From contig NZ_CP135990.1 of NCBI RefSeq assembly GCF_030315915.2, forward strand, positions 2,976,001-3,040,000: 64,000 bases of DNA. Reading direction: 5' to 3'. The notes below the pieces were generated by a model. It did no database searches. It was not told where the DNA came from and was given only the letters and a program-made list of their open reading frames with translations. The DNA comes from Providencia zhijiangensis. GTDB lineage: Bacteria > Pseudomonadota > Gammaproteobacteria > Enterobacterales > Enterobacteriaceae. The position numbers were made by a program, and so were the translations under genes. Below are positions 31,894 through 41,160 of the stretch, piece by piece (the first letter of the stretch is position 1; each line of letters begins with the position of its first letter).

Positions 31894-34536
31894 ATGATGA
31901 TGACGGCACCTTCAAACAGCTATTTATCCCCCACTCAATTCCAACCTTCCGATCTTGAGCTCTCAGCGCTTCGGCAACACGTTGACCAATTTGATGCTTG
32001 GCTAGAATCTGCATTTCACCAAGGAAAAAATGTTGTGGATTTACTCCGCGCTCGCAGTGACTACCTTGATGCCCTGCTCACCAAGCTTTGGCAAAGTTAC
32101 CATTTTGACCAATGTTCAGGGATGTCGTTGATTGCCGTCGGAGGCTATGGTCGTCATGAGCTACACCCACTATCAGATATCGACATTTTAATTCTCAGCC
32201 AGCAACCGCTTCCTGAAGAGATTGCGGCTAAAGTCGGTCAGTTCATTACCCTGCTGTGGGATTTGCGTTTTGATATCGGGCACAGTGTTCGCTCATTGGA
32301 AGAGTGCATTGACGCTGGAAAACAAGACTTAACCACAGCGACTAATCTGATTGAATCGCGCCTAATCTGTGGTGATATCACCCTATTCTTAAGCTTACAG
32401 AAAACCATTTTTAGTGATGATTTTTGGCCTTCCGCCACATTTTTTGCCGCAAAATTAGCCGAACAGCAGGAACGCCATCAGCGTTATCACAGTACCAGCT
32501 ACAACTTAGAGCCAGATATTAAAAGCAGCCCCGGCGGATTGCGGGATATTCATACCTTACTGTGGGTAGGCCGCCGTCATTTTGGTGCGACAACCGTCGA
32601 TGAAATGGTCGGCTTTGGTTTCCTCACCGAAGAAGAACGTCAAGAGCTCAAAGAGTGTTTATCGTTTTTATGGAAAATCCGCTTTGCCTTGCATTTAGTG
32701 GTCAAGCGCTATGACAACCGACTACTGTTTGATCGTCAATTTAGTGTCGCACAATCATTAGGTTACACCGGCGAGCGGAACCAACCTGTCGAGCGCATGA
32801 TGAAAGATTTCTATCGCGTCACTCGCCGCGTCAGGGAATTGAATCAAATGCTGCTGCAACTGTTTGATGAAGCTATTTTGGCCTTGAATCCCAATGAAAA
32901 ACCGCGTCCTATTGATGAATACTTTCAACTACGTGGCAACTTAATCGATGTGATTGACGAAATGCTGTTTATTAAACAGCCAGAAGCTATTTTGAAAATG
33001 TTCTATCAAATGGCTCGCAACCCCAATATTGAAGGGATCTACTCCACCACATTACGCCAATTACGCTTTGCACGGCGCGATCTGAAAGTCCCATTATGCG
33101 AAATCCCTGAAGCTCGCCGCATGTTTATCAAAATATTGCGCCACCCAAGAGCGATAAAGGGAGCCTTTGTGCCGATGCACTTACACAGTGTTCTCAGCGC
33201 CTATACACCATTTTGGAGCAACATTGTCGGGCAAATGCAATTCGACCTGTTCCACGCCTATACGGTGGATGAGCACACTATTCGCGTCTTACAGAAAATC
33301 GACAGTTTTACGCAGGAAGAGAATCGCCGCGAGCACCCGCTATGCGTCAGTGTTTACCCTAAGATTTTGCAGCCGGAACTGTTGCGCTTAGCAGCGATGT
33401 TTCATGATATTGCTAAAGGGCGCTCTGGGGATCACTCCGATTTGGGTGCTGAATTTGTCTATGAATTCGCCCTTCAACACGATTTTACAACCAAAGATGC
33501 CGAGCTTGTCTCATGGCTGGTGAAAAACCATCTATTGATGTCCGTGACAGCCCAACGCCGAGATATTCAAGACCCTGATGTGATTAAACAGTTTGCAGGG
33601 GAAGTAAAATCGACAGCACGCTTAAATTACCTAATGTGCTTAACAGTTGCCGATATTTGTGCCACCAACAGCACATTATGGAATAGCTGGAAGCAAAGCT
33701 TGATCCGCGAGCTCTATCTTTCAACCGAGCATCAACTCAACCAAGGTATGCAAAGCACTCCCGACCTTCGCGAGCGGATTCGTCACCATCGCTACCAAGC
33801 GCTATCGCTACTGCGCCAATCTCATGTCGATGAAGAGCATCTCAACACTCTGTGGTCACGCTGTCATGCAGATTATTTCCTGCGCCATACGCCGATTCAA
33901 CTGGCTTGGCACGCCAACCATTTGCTCAAGCACGATTTAACACAGCCTTTGGTGTTAATCAGTACTCAGCCGAAACATGGCGGAACAGAAATTTTTATCT
34001 GGTGCCACGACAAAGCGCATTTATTTGCAGCCGTTGCTAGTGAGCTGGATAGACGCAATCTAAGCATTCATAGCGCTCAAATTTTTACCAATAAAGATAA
34101 TATGGCGATGGATACTTTCGTGGTGCTCGAACCTAACGGCTCGCCACTTTCGAAAGATAGATATGAACATATCCGCAAGGCGCTATTACTGGCAGTTCAG
34201 CAACCTGAAATTCCGTTACCAAAACCGCGAACACTCCCTGCGAAGCTACGCCATTTCAGCGTGCCAACCAAAGTGAATTTTCTACACTCCAATAATGACC
34301 GCCGTACCTACATGGAGTTATTCGCCCTTGATCAACCCGGCTTGCTCGCCAAAGTAGGCCACATTTTCGCTCAGATGGAAATTTCTTTATACGGCGCCCG
34401 CATCACAACCATTGGTGAAAAAGTCGAAGACTTTTTTGTATTGGCAGATAAAGAACACAAAGCATTGGATAAAAATATGCAACAAGAGTTATCAGAAAGG
34501 TTGACAGAAGCCCTTAAATCGAAGGATAAAATATAG
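31894..34536 (+). CDS. glnD: Bifunctional uridylyltransferase/uridylyl-removing enzyme (PII regulator)
   Basis: Senses glutamine and uridylylates or deuridylylates the PII proteins GlnB/GlnK. The nucleotidyltransferase motif GGYGRHEL...SDIDILI (residues 83-100, Asp95 and Asp97) is followed by an HD domain ([19 protein letters not shown]) for uridylyl removal and two C-terminal ACT domains that sense glutamine. 880 residues (E. coli 890). Three ATGs in a row make the exact start uncertain by one or two codons. Confidence 0.98.
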   Translation: MMMTAPSNSYLSPTQFQPSDLELSALRQHVDQFDAWLESAFHQGKNVVDLLRARSDYLDALLTKLWQSYHFDQCSGMSLIAVGGYGRHELHPLSDIDILILSQQPLPEEIAAKVGQFITLLWDLRFDIGHSVRSLEECIDAGKQDLTTATNLIESRLICGDITLFLSLQKTIFSDDFWPSATFFAAKLAEQQERHQRYHSTSYNLEPDIKSSPGGLRDIHTLLWVGRRHFGATTVDEMVGFGFLTEEERQELKECLSFLWKIRFALHLVVKRYDNRLLFDRQFSVAQSLGYTGERNQPVERMMKDFYRVTRRVRELNQMLLQLFDEAILALNPNEKPRPIDEYFQLRGNLIDVIDEMLFIKQPEAILKMFYQMARNPNIEGIYSTTLRQLRFARRDLKVPLCEIPEARRMFIKILRHPRAIKGAFVPMHLHSVLSAYTPFWSNIVGQMQFDLFHAYTVDEHTIRVLQKIDSFTQEENRREHPLCVSVYPKILQPELLRLAAMFHDIAKGRSGDHSDLGAEFVYEFALQHDFTTKDAELVSWLVKNHLLMSVTAQRRDIQDPDVIKQFAGEVKSTARLNYLMCLTVADICATNSTLWNSWKQSLIRELYLSTEHQLNQGMQSTPDLRERIRHHRYQALSLLRQSHVDEEHLNTLWSRCHADYFLRHTPIQLAWHANHLLKHDLTQPLVLISTQPKHGGTEIFIWCHDKAHLFAAVASELDRRNLSIHSAQIFTNKDNMAMDTFVVLEPNGSPLSKDRYEHIRKALLLAVQQPEIPLPKPRTLPAKLRHFSVPTKVNFLHSNNDRRTYMELFALDQPGLLAKVGHIFAQMEISLYGARITTIGEKVEDFFVLADKEHKALDKNMQQELSERLTEALKSKDKI

Positions 34537-34596
34537 TGCCAGTCTCATTGATGGCATGTTACCTGACTGAGAACCATTGTAGGAGAAACAGCATTA

Positions 34597-35424
34597 ATGC
34601 AACAATTACAAACAATTATTGAGCAAGCATTCGAAGATCGCGCATCCATTACTCCAAATACCGTTACCCCAGCGGTTAAACAAGCCGTGATGGAAACCAT
34701 CGCTTTATTAGATAGCGGTAAACTGCGTGTTGCAGAAAAAATTGCGGGTGTTTGGGTCACTCACCAGTGGCTGAAAAAAGCCGTTTTATTATCTTTCCGT
34801 ATTCATGATAACCAAGTCATCGAAGGCGCTGAAAGCCGCTATTTTGACAAAGTTCCGATGAAATTTGCGGATTACGACAAAGCTCGCTTTGAACGTGAAG
34901 GCTTCCGTGTTGTTCCACCAGCAGCCGTACGCCAAGGAGCTTATATCGCCAAAAACAGCGTGTTGATGCCATCTTACGTTAACATCGGTGCGTATGTTGA
35001 TGAAGGAACCATGGTTGATACATGGGCAACGGTTGGTTCTTGTGCGCAAATTGGTAAAAATGTTCACTTATCGGGTGGTGTTGGCATCGGAGGTGTTCTG
35101 GAGCCATTACAAGCAAACCCAACAATTATCGAAGATAACTGTTTTATCGGCGCACGTTCTGAAGTCGTTGAAGGCGTAATTGTTGAAGAAGGCTCCGTGA
35201 TTTCTATGGGCGTTTATCTGGGTCAAAGCACCAAGATTTATGACCGTGAAACGGGTGAAATTTTCTATGGTCGCGTACCTGCTGGCTCCGTTGTCGTTTC
35301 TGGTAACTTACCGTCCAAAGATGGTAGCTACAGCCTGTACTGCGCAGTGATTGTGAAAAAAGTCGACGAAAAAACCCGCGGAAAAGTCGGCATCAATGAG
35401 TTACTAAGAAGTATTGACGAGTAA
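34597..35424 (+). CDS. dapD: 2,3,4,5-tetrahydropyridine-2,6-dicarboxylate N-succinyltransferase
   Basis: Acylates tetrahydrodipicolinate with succinyl-CoA in lysine/diaminopimelate synthesis. An N-terminal helical domain precedes a hexapeptide-repeat beta-helix ([41 protein letters not shown]). 275 residues (E. coli 274). Last gene of the block collinear with the E. coli rrnH-dapD region. Confidence 0.98.
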   Translation: MQQLQTIIEQAFEDRASITPNTVTPAVKQAVMETIALLDSGKLRVAEKIAGVWVTHQWLKKAVLLSFRIHDNQVIEGAESRYFDKVPMKFADYDKARFEREGFRVVPPAAVRQGAYIAKNSVLMPSYVNIGAYVDEGTMVDTWATVGSCAQIGKNVHLSGGVGIGGVLEPLQANPTIIEDNCFIGARSEVVEGVIVEEGSVISMGVYLGQSTKIYDRETGEIFYGRVPAGSVVVSGNLPSKDGSYSLYCAVIVKKVDEKTRGKVGINELLRSIDE

Positions 35425-35936
35425 TTATAAATGAGTGGCTTACTCGTAAGTTACCGAATCAATTACTCATCAAACTCTACATACTCTCACCTTCCCCTAC
35501 ATTTTAAGGGGCATAAGGTGTAAAACGCGAAGCTACCCCGAAACGCATGTCCATCTGCGAATCGGGTAGCCGAGTGTCCCATCAAGCTATTGTTCCACTG
35601 ATCCATTGATTCACAATGGAAAATCCCGCACTTCAAGCATAAACCTCTCGTTAAGTCAGCAGAAGCCTCTGGGTTATAGATAGATAACGTAAATAATAAA
35701 GTAGATTCTATTACAAACAGAGGTTGGTCAAACTGGATTAATCGCGCATAATATGACCGAGAATTTACTGCCCTTGGTCAATTAGCTGCTATTATTAGAT
35801 GGTTATTTTGTAACTAATCATTTTATAAGCAATTAGGGCTCAGTAAATGGTTATAAAAAGAGACCGCTTTGTTTATAGCCCTTATTTATAACCCTAAAAG
35901 TCATCGACACAGTCCCTTACGATTAAGCGAGCTAAC
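35425..35936. other. 512-base non-coding region at a synteny junction
   Basis: No open reading frame of note. It holds the compound palindrome annotated at 35532-35570 and, before the next gene, nested inverted repeats: GGTTATAAA (35849-35857) / TTTATAACC (35885-35893), and AGGGCT (35835-35840) / AGCCCT (35877-35882), which compete with TTAGGG (35833-35838) / CCCTAA (35892-35897). No clear terminator for dapD is seen. Confidence 0.6.
35532..35570. repeat. Compound palindrome / two-part hairpin
   Basis: Outer arms GCTACCC-c-GA (35532-35541) and TCGGGTAGC (35562-35570) pair with one bulged base; inner arms CGCA (35544-35547) and TGCG (35556-35559) pair across a symmetric AA/AA internal loop; the apical loop is 8 bases. 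No T run follows. I see no second copy in the window, so whether it is a dispersed repeat or a structured RNA is unknown. Confidence 0.6.
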
Positions 35937-36323
35937 ATGTACGACAATTTGAAAAGTTTAGGCATCAGCAATCCGCAAGATATTGACCGCTATTCCCTGC
36001 GCCAAGAAGCTAATAACGATATTTTAAAAATTTACTTTCGCAAAGATAAAGGCGAGTTTTTCGCTAAAAGCGTGAAGTTTAAGTACCCACGCCAGCGTAA
36101 GACCGTTGCAGCAACTGATGGCAGCAACAACTTCAAAGAAATTAACGAAATCAATACTAACTTACGTTATGTAATTGAAGAACTGGATCAAATTTGTCAA
36201 AACGACCAAACTGATATTGATTTAAAACACAAAATTTTGGATGACCTACGTCATTTAGAACACGTTGTGTCCAATAAAATCGCGGAAATTGAAGCAGATC
36301 TCGAGAAACTCACTCGTAAATAA
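35937..36323 (+). CDS. YaeH family protein (DUF3461), function unknown
   Basis: 128 residues, soluble and highly charged. The N-terminus [10 protein letters not shown]...[41 protein letters not shown] matches the YaeH/DUF3461 family, followed by a helical C-terminal half with a predicted coiled coil ([25 protein letters not shown]). In E. coli it neighbours dapD, as here. No biochemical function is established to my knowledge. Confidence 0.9.
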   Translation: MYDNLKSLGISNPQDIDRYSLRQEANNDILKIYFRKDKGEFFAKSVKFKYPRQRKTVAATDGSNNFKEINEINTNLRYVIEELDQICQNDQTDIDLKHKILDDLRHLEHVVSNKIAEIEADLEKLTRK

Positions 36324-36335
36324 TCAGCTTCCTCA

Positions 36336-36367
36336 CTGCACTGTAAGCCAATATGTTTACAGTGCAG
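36336..36367. other. Strong hairpin between convergent genes
   Basis: Perfect 11-base stem CTGCACTGTAA (36336-36346) / TTACAGTGCAG (36357-36367) with a 10-base loop lies between the YaeH-family gene and yqcA. No U run follows on either strand, so termination here may be weak or factor-dependent. Confidence 0.65.
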
Positions 36368-36385
36368 ATGCATAATGCACGCTAT

Positions 36386-36838
36386 TTACAGCATATCCCC
36401 CCAAAACTGTAACCACGCTTTGGCAAACTCTTCAGGCTCTTCCACTTCTGTCGCATCAATAAACAGCACATCACCAATACGGCTGCCAGATTGCTCAGCT
36501 AATAGCTCATCAAACTGTTTACCAGCCCCGCAGAAGTTCTCATAGCTGCTATCACCTAAAGCAATCACGCCATATTTCAATTCAGGCTGATAGCCGACAA
36601 CATCTTTAATTTCATAGAAAAGCGGCGCAATAGTATCGGGAATATCGCCTTGTCCGGTGGTGGAGGTGATCACTAAAGCAATGCCCTCTCCCGCATTGTA
36701 AATTTGCCAATCCGCCAGAGTTGGCTCCTCAAACACTGCGACTTCATGTCCTTGCTGTTCAAAGATCTCTTGCGCCACCTCAGCAACCGCTAATGCGTTG
36801 CCATACACCGTCCCGACAAAAATTCCGATTTTGGACAT
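36386..36838 (-). CDS. yqcA: YqcA-family flavodoxin
   Basis: Short-chain flavodoxin with the FMN phosphate loop GTVYGNA near residue 10 and the isoalloxazine-loop regions STTGQGDIP and [16 protein letters not shown]. 150 residues. The start ATG 36838 has AGGAGG five bases upstream, a near-perfect ribosome site; a start nine codons earlier has none. Third gene of yqcC-truC-yqcA, the E. coli order. The physiological partner is unknown. Confidence 0.95.
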   Translation of the reverse strand: MSKIGIFVGTVYGNALAVAEVAQEIFEQQGHEVAVFEEPTLADWQIYNAGEGIALVITSTTGQGDIPDTIAPLFYEIKDVVGYQPELKYGVIALGDSSYENFCGAGKQFDELLAEQSGSRIGDVLFIDATEVEEPEEFAKAWLQFWGDML

Positions 36839-36861
36839 TACGCCCTCCTTATAAAAACCTG

Positions 36862-37620
36862 TCAAACAGGATAATCAATCACATTAATGTCGAGCTTCGA
36901 GACAGTATCACCCCATCCAAATTGCTCAACTAATGATAGCCATTGTGCATCCCATGGCGCGACTAACGATATTTTTTCTTCTGTTATAGGGTGAATAAAT
37001 ATTAGCTGACTAGCATGCAGCATCAAGCGAGAAACTGAAAAATGCTCACTCACACCGCGGTTTTGTCGTAAGTCCCCATGTTTACTATCCCCTATAATTG
37101 GATGACGTAAATGGGACATGTGGCGTCTTAATTGGTGTTTACGTCCAGTTTCAGGCTTAAGTTCAACAAGGCTAAAACGCGCAGTATCATAGCGCCCAAT
37201 CGCTACTGGACACTCAACTGTCGCTAAAGGTTTGTAATGGGTGACACACTCTTGTAACCGTGGCTCTTTAGTGGCATGTTTATCCGCAATTTTGTCGAGT
37301 TCCTCGAGCAACGGATAATCCAATCTATCCCCTTGTGTAACGTAGCCTCGCACAATCGCATGGTACACTTTTTCCATGGTATGCTGCTCGAACTGCTCGG
37401 CGAGTGACCTTGCTACCTCACTGGATAATGCAAACAACAACACACCCGATGTCGGTCTATCAAGACGATGGATTGGAAAAACATGCTGCCCAATTTGGTC
37501 ACGCAGTGTTTGCATCACAAACACCGTTTCTTTGCTGTCGAGCCAACTGCGGTGCACCAACATGCCTGCTGGTTTATTAACAGCAACTACATACTCATCT
37601 TGGTAGATAATATCCAGCAT
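36862..37620 (-). CDS. truC: tRNA pseudouridine(65) synthase
   Basis: RluA-family synthase that makes pseudouridine 65 in the acceptor stem of tRNA-Ile and tRNA-Asp. The catalytic aspartate is residue 54 in HRLDRPTSG, at the E. coli position. 252 residues. Three bases separate it from yqcC, so the two are probably cotranslated. Confidence 0.96.
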   Translation of the reverse strand: MLDIIYQDEYVVAVNKPAGMLVHRSWLDSKETVFVMQTLRDQIGQHVFPIHRLDRPTSGVLLFALSSEVARSLAEQFEQHTMEKVYHAIVRGYVTQGDRLDYPLLEELDKIADKHATKEPRLQECVTHYKPLATVECPVAIGRYDTARFSLVELKPETGRKHQLRRHMSHLRHPIIGDSKHGDLRQNRGVSEHFSVSRLMLHASQLIFIHPITEEKISLVAPWDAQWLSLVEQFGWGDTVSKLDINVIDYPV

Positions 37621-37623
37621 CCG

Positions 37624-37962
37624 TTATTCACCCATCACGGTGAATTGAAAGTAGCTATCTAACTCACGCAAATGATCGAGGAATGCAATAAAGCGCCCTT
37701 CTTCATCGTCTTTGTAGATCTCTTCAAAATATGGTGCGATAGCAAAATTGCTCGGCAACATGGCACCTTGATCAATCATCGCAGTCAACCGAGGAATTAA
37801 AATCCACTGTAACCATTGCGCAGCCTCCATCGTATCGATGGCGAAAGGTTCTACACTTTCAAACGCGTCTGGACTTGGTGGTACTTCTTCCCATAAGGAT
37901 TTGGCTCTCATCTCTATTTCAAGATGACCGAGTTTCTCAAGGATGCGTTGCTCAATATTCAT
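37624..37962 (-). CDS. yqcC: YqcC family protein (DUF446), function unknown
   Basis: 112 residues, acidic and helical. The conserved core FAIDTMEAAQWLQWILIPRL and LPSNFAIAPYFEE matches E. coli YqcC. First gene of the yqcC-truC-yqcA operon. In E. coli csrB lies upstream of it; here a VirK-family gene lies in between. Confidence 0.93.
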   Translation of the reverse strand: MNIEQRILEKLGHLEIEMRAKSLWEEVPPSPDAFESVEPFAIDTMEAAQWLQWILIPRLTAMIDQGAMLPSNFAIAPYFEEIYKDDEEGRFIAFLDHLRELDSYFQFTVMGE

Positions 37963-38210
37963 ACTAAAACCTATTCAACTATAATAATTCAAAATATACC
38001 GTATTTTTGGGTGCAGTTCTGTCGCAAACATGGGGATGAGACAAACAAAAAGCAATAATATGTCTAAAAATTGACTTTCAATTTTCCATTCTTAACATTT
38101 ATTAAAATAATGAATATTTGTTTATCATTCGTTATATGTTCAGCATTTATTATCAAATGTTTTTCTACACAGTTTGCTTTTTTCATTATTAACATAAAGA
38201 TGGTTTATCT
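37963..38210. promoter_or_regulatory. Divergent yqcC / VirK-family intergenic region with possible PhoP-like half-sites
   Basis: A 248-base AT-rich region. TGTTTA (38119-38124), then five bases, then CGTTAT (38130-38135) has the spacing of a PhoP box, but the second half matches at only 3 of 6 positions. The reason to note it is that VirK/YbjX genes are PhoP-dependent in Salmonella. Weak evidence. Confidence 0.25.
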
Positions 38211-39107
38211 ATGGGACTATTAAAGCAGTGGCGTCAACAAAACAAGACATGGAAATCTTTCACTAACAAATACGTACAGCTAAAAAGAAAGATCCGCATT
38301 GCTAAGTTGCCTTCACAACAATATCAGCAATATCAATCGATGTGCGATACATACCAAAGCGCCCAGCTATCAGCGACTATCGATGGTGTACCTCAATTTA
38401 TTGAGCGACCAATCAACAAATATCTGCATAAAGCATGGAGCGGTAAACAGAAATTATCCACTGCAAGCTACACGTTAGATTTAATTGAAAAAACCTTTAC
38501 GCCTGAAGCTATTAACGCCATGTTTTCAGATAAACGAGATGGCTTAACGGTCGCGAATATTGAGCTAAAATCTGGTGATTTTGCCCAATTAAAAATGATT
38601 TATTCTCAATATCCACGTGAAGGGGATCTCTCCATCCATTTACTCAATGAAACAGGTGATGAAATCTATTTGATGAGTTTCTCATTTGGTGAACAAGGCC
38701 AGCTGTATGTCTGCTCTCTACAAGGGCCATCGACAGAGCAGAGTGTAGAGCAAGTGAAATCCATCACAAAGCAGATGCATGCAATGAGGCCTAAAAACCT
38801 TTTGATGTCTGCTATTTATGCGGTAGCTGCTTATTTCCAAATCAAATCTATTCTCGGAATTTCAAATAACAGCCATATCAAAAGCCAGCATTTAAAATCT
38901 AGCTACGATACCTTTTGGGAGGAATGTGGCGGCGTTTTAAATGCTGAAGGTTGGTATCAATTACCGCTTCAAGAGCCGATGCGTGATATCGAATCAGTAA
39001 AAAGCCAGAGACGTTCTGAATTTCGTAAGCGCGAAGCACTGAGAGAAGCTATGTCCCAAAGCATTATTGAGTCCCTTACCCAATACTCAAACTCAGCTCA
39101 GAAATAA
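38211..39107 (+). CDS. VirK/YbjX family protein (DUF535)
   Basis: 298 residues, no signal peptide. The DUF535 pattern is visible: central HLLNETGDEIYLMSFSFG, then LQGP, AMRPKNLLMSAIYAVAAYFQI and SSYDTFWEECGG near the C-terminus. Salmonella and Shigella relatives (VirK, YbjX) affect envelope function, resistance to antimicrobial peptides and virulence, but the mechanism is not settled. It is inserted between yqcC and the CsrB-like RNA relative to E. coli, on the opposite strand to its neighbours. Its stop codon overlaps the terminator of that RNA. Confidence 0.88.
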   Translation: MGLLKQWRQQNKTWKSFTNKYVQLKRKIRIAKLPSQQYQQYQSMCDTYQSAQLSATIDGVPQFIERPINKYLHKAWSGKQKLSTASYTLDLIEKTFTPEAINAMFSDKRDGLTVANIELKSGDFAQLKMIYSQYPREGDLSIHLLNETGDEIYLMSFSFGEQGQLYVCSLQGPSTEQSVEQVKSITKQMHAMRPKNLLMSAIYAVAAYFQIKSILGISNNSHIKSQHLKSSYDTFWEECGGVLNAEGWYQLPLQEPMRDIESVKSQRRSEFRKREALREAMSQSIIESLTQYSNSAQK

Positions 39108-39290
39108 AAAAAAGTAGCCAGTTAAAACTAACTGGCTACTTATCTCTCAATTGACTTGCATCCTGCAATGCGACTTCCTGCCGCCTAACATCCTGTTAGA
39201 TAAAAATTTAGCAGACCAACTGTTCTGCTAGGTTATCCATTTCCTTGTTTTTTATATGTAAAAAGCTAAACAACTACCCTGTCCAGCCCG
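39105..39290 (-). ncRNA. csrB: CsrB-like CsrA-sequestering small RNA
   Basis: The minus strand carries three tandem hairpins (39185-39199, 39170-39184, 39156-39168), each presenting a 5-base loop AGGAU, AGGAA and AGGAU in the contexts CAGGATG, CAGGAAG and CAGGATG. This is the CsrA-binding repeat of CsrB/CsrC RNAs. The middle stem pairs fully only on the minus strand (G.U wobble), which fixes the direction. More GGA motifs lie at 39282-39284, 39242-39244 and 39236-39238. A strong terminator follows. Location between yqcC and syd equals E. coli csrB. The 5' end near 39290 is inferred from a GGACAGGG block resembling the E. coli start; no clean promoter was found. At about 185 bases with about six GGAs it is shorter than E. 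coli CsrB (about 369). Confidence 0.75.
39106..39140 (-). terminator. Intrinsic terminator of the CsrB-like RNA
   Basis: Perfect 11-base stem (39113-39123 with 39130-39140), 6-base loop, then eight T on the minus strand. On the plus strand the same hairpin follows the VirK-family stop codon but lacks a U run. Confidence 0.92.
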
Positions 39291-39455
39291 ATAAGAATGT
39301 ATTAAATCCATTAACCAAACAACCTAGTGTTCTACATTCTGGTTATTCAAAAAATAGTAAAAAACTTAAAATGGATAGTAACGCCATGAAATTAAAAGTT
39401 AAATAGTTCTCATTTCAGTAAAATGAAAAATTATTAAGACATGGCTTAACCAAAT

Positions 39456-39473
39456 TGTAGGCAATAACCTACA
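39456..39473. promoter_or_regulatory. Putative UvrY/GacA binding site upstream of the CsrB-like RNA
   Basis: Perfect palindrome TGTAGG-N6-CCTACA (extending one more pair, TTGTAGG/CCTACAA). The known GacA/UvrY box is TGTAAG-N6-CTTACA, so one symmetric change per half. It is centred about 175 bases upstream of the inferred RNA start, similar to the distance of the UvrY site at E. coli csrB. Confidence 0.6.
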
Positions 39474-39492
39474 ACACCATGCTATACATCTC

Positions 39493-40053
39493 TTACCCCT
39501 GAGATGATATAACGGGCTTCAGTTGTTGAATAAAGCTCGCAAGATTTTCTGCAATAACTTGTCGTTGCTTGCTTCCAAACGTTTCTACAATAATTTCTCC
39601 GGTTAAATTACACATAGAAATCATCTCTAATTCAGAGTCTAACGTAGCAATAAACAGCGTTGGTGCTAACTTTAAGCGCTTTTGAGTCACCAAATGCCCA
39701 ATCAAGTTTTCCTGTAAGCGAATAAAGTCCTCCTCGCTCCACACTTGCACCAAATTCAATGACAAGTCACCAAATGTCGCACTCATGTCTCCAGCTAACT
39801 GAGTGGTATAAAAAGCGTGAATATCGTCCTGTAATTGGAGATCTAGCGCATTAGCCACATTATTTAAGCTTTTCTCTTCTAATGGAAACGGTTGAGGCTC
39901 CCAATAAACCACATCATCACCAGTACGAACGATGCAAGGAGAAGGTACCCCATACAGCTCAGCAGACACCGGCGGAAGCCCCGTTGCTTCTTGCCACTTA
40001 GCCACATACTGGCTGGTAAAATTTTTAATTAAATCAGAGATTATTGTATTCAT
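39493..40053 (-). CDS. syd: SecY-interacting protein Syd
   Basis: Small acidic cytosolic protein that binds SecY and disrupts faulty translocons. 186 residues; the signatures ELYGVPSPCIV, FYTTQLAGDM and ENLIGHLVTQKRLKL.PTLFIATL match E. coli Syd closely. Divergent from queF. Confidence 0.96.
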   Translation of the reverse strand: MNTIISDLIKNFTSQYVAKWQEATGLPPVSAELYGVPSPCIVRTGDDVVYWEPQPFPLEEKSLNNVANALDLQLQDDIHAFYTTQLAGDMSATFGDLSLNLVQVWSEEDFIRLQENLIGHLVTQKRLKLAPTLFIATLDSELEMISMCNLTGEIIVETFGSKQRQVIAENLASFIQQLKPVISSQG

Positions 40054-40211
40054 CGTTTTTCAATTGTGAGAAATGACATTATTGAAACCAATTTAAATTG
40101 GCAGACTCAATATTACGGATAAGTGGTATTATGACAGAAGTTAACCAGCGAATAAAACGCACTCAGTTTGCCAATGTTCAGCACTGACACACCGAAAAGA
40201 TAAGGATCACA

Positions 40212-41057
40212 ATGTCTCACTATCAAAATAACCCCGCTCTCGATAATTTAACCCTCGGGAAAAAGACGGCTTATAATGACCAGTATGATGCCACTTTATT
40301 GCAAGCGGTGCCCCGTAGCCTTAATCGTGATCCTTTGGATATTCATGCTGATACACTGCCATTCCACGGTGCCGATATTTGGACACTGTATGAACTCTCT
40401 TGGCTAAATGCCCGTGGCGTTCCTCAAGTGGCGATAGGCTCTGTCAGTGTAGATGCGACAAGTGAAAATCTGGTGGAGTCAAAAAGCTTTAAGCTTTATC
40501 TGAATAGTTTCAATCAGACCCGATTCGAAACGTGGGAAAATGTGCGAAGCGTTTTGCAAAATGACCTAAGCCGCTGTGCTAATGGCGAGGTTAAGGTTAC
40601 ACTTTATAAACTTGATGACTTCACTCAGCAAGCCATTCACCCATTCCAAGGTGTCTGTATTGATGAGCAAGAGATTGACATCGATAACTATGAATTTAAT
40701 CGCGACTATTTGGTCGATTGCACCCAACCAGAGGTCGTCGAAGAAACCCTCGTCAGCCACCTGTTGAAATCAAACTGTTTGATCACCAACCAACCTGATT
40801 GGGGCTCAGTACAAATTCATTATCGTGGTCCGAAAATTGGCCGTGAAGCGTTATTACGTTACCTCGTCTCATTTCGTCATCATAATGAATTCCACGAACA
40901 GTGTGTGGAGCGCATCTTCAACGACATAACAATACTGTGCAAACCAGAAAAATTATCGGTGTATGCACGCTATACTCGCCGAGGTGGGCTTGATATCAAC
41001 CCATGGCGCAGTAATGAACAATTCGAGCCTGACACGGGTCGTTTGGCACGGCAATAA
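40212..41057 (+). CDS. queF: NADPH-dependent 7-cyano-7-deazaguanine reductase
   Basis: Reduces preQ0 to preQ1 in queuosine synthesis. Type II QueF with tandem T-fold domains; the catalytic cysteine is 189 and the catalytic aspartate 196 in [11 protein letters not shown]. 281 residues (E. coli 282). A good GGAT-containing leader precedes ATG 40212. Divergent from syd. Confidence 0.97.
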   Translation: MSHYQNNPALDNLTLGKKTAYNDQYDATLLQAVPRSLNRDPLDIHADTLPFHGADIWTLYELSWLNARGVPQVAIGSVSVDATSENLVESKSFKLYLNSFNQTRFETWENVRSVLQNDLSRCANGEVKVTLYKLDDFTQQAIHPFQGVCIDEQEIDIDNYEFNRDYLVDCTQPEVVEETLVSHLLKSNCLITNQPDWGSVQIHYRGPKIGREALLRYLVSFRHHNEFHEQCVERIFNDITILCKPEKLSVYARYTRRGGLDINPWRSNEQFEPDTGRLARQ

Positions 41058-41160
41058 GTACCTACTAAATTGAAAATCAGTGTAATTTAAGAGAATGCTA
41101 TTTAAATCATTTTCAATGTAATTCACGCGTCAAGAGCCCAATTGGGCAAAGGAGTGTTAC

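Noticed and set aside
35495-35515. CCCCT/AGGGG hairpin after dapD as a terminator
   Set aside because: The stem is five bases and no T run follows on either strand.
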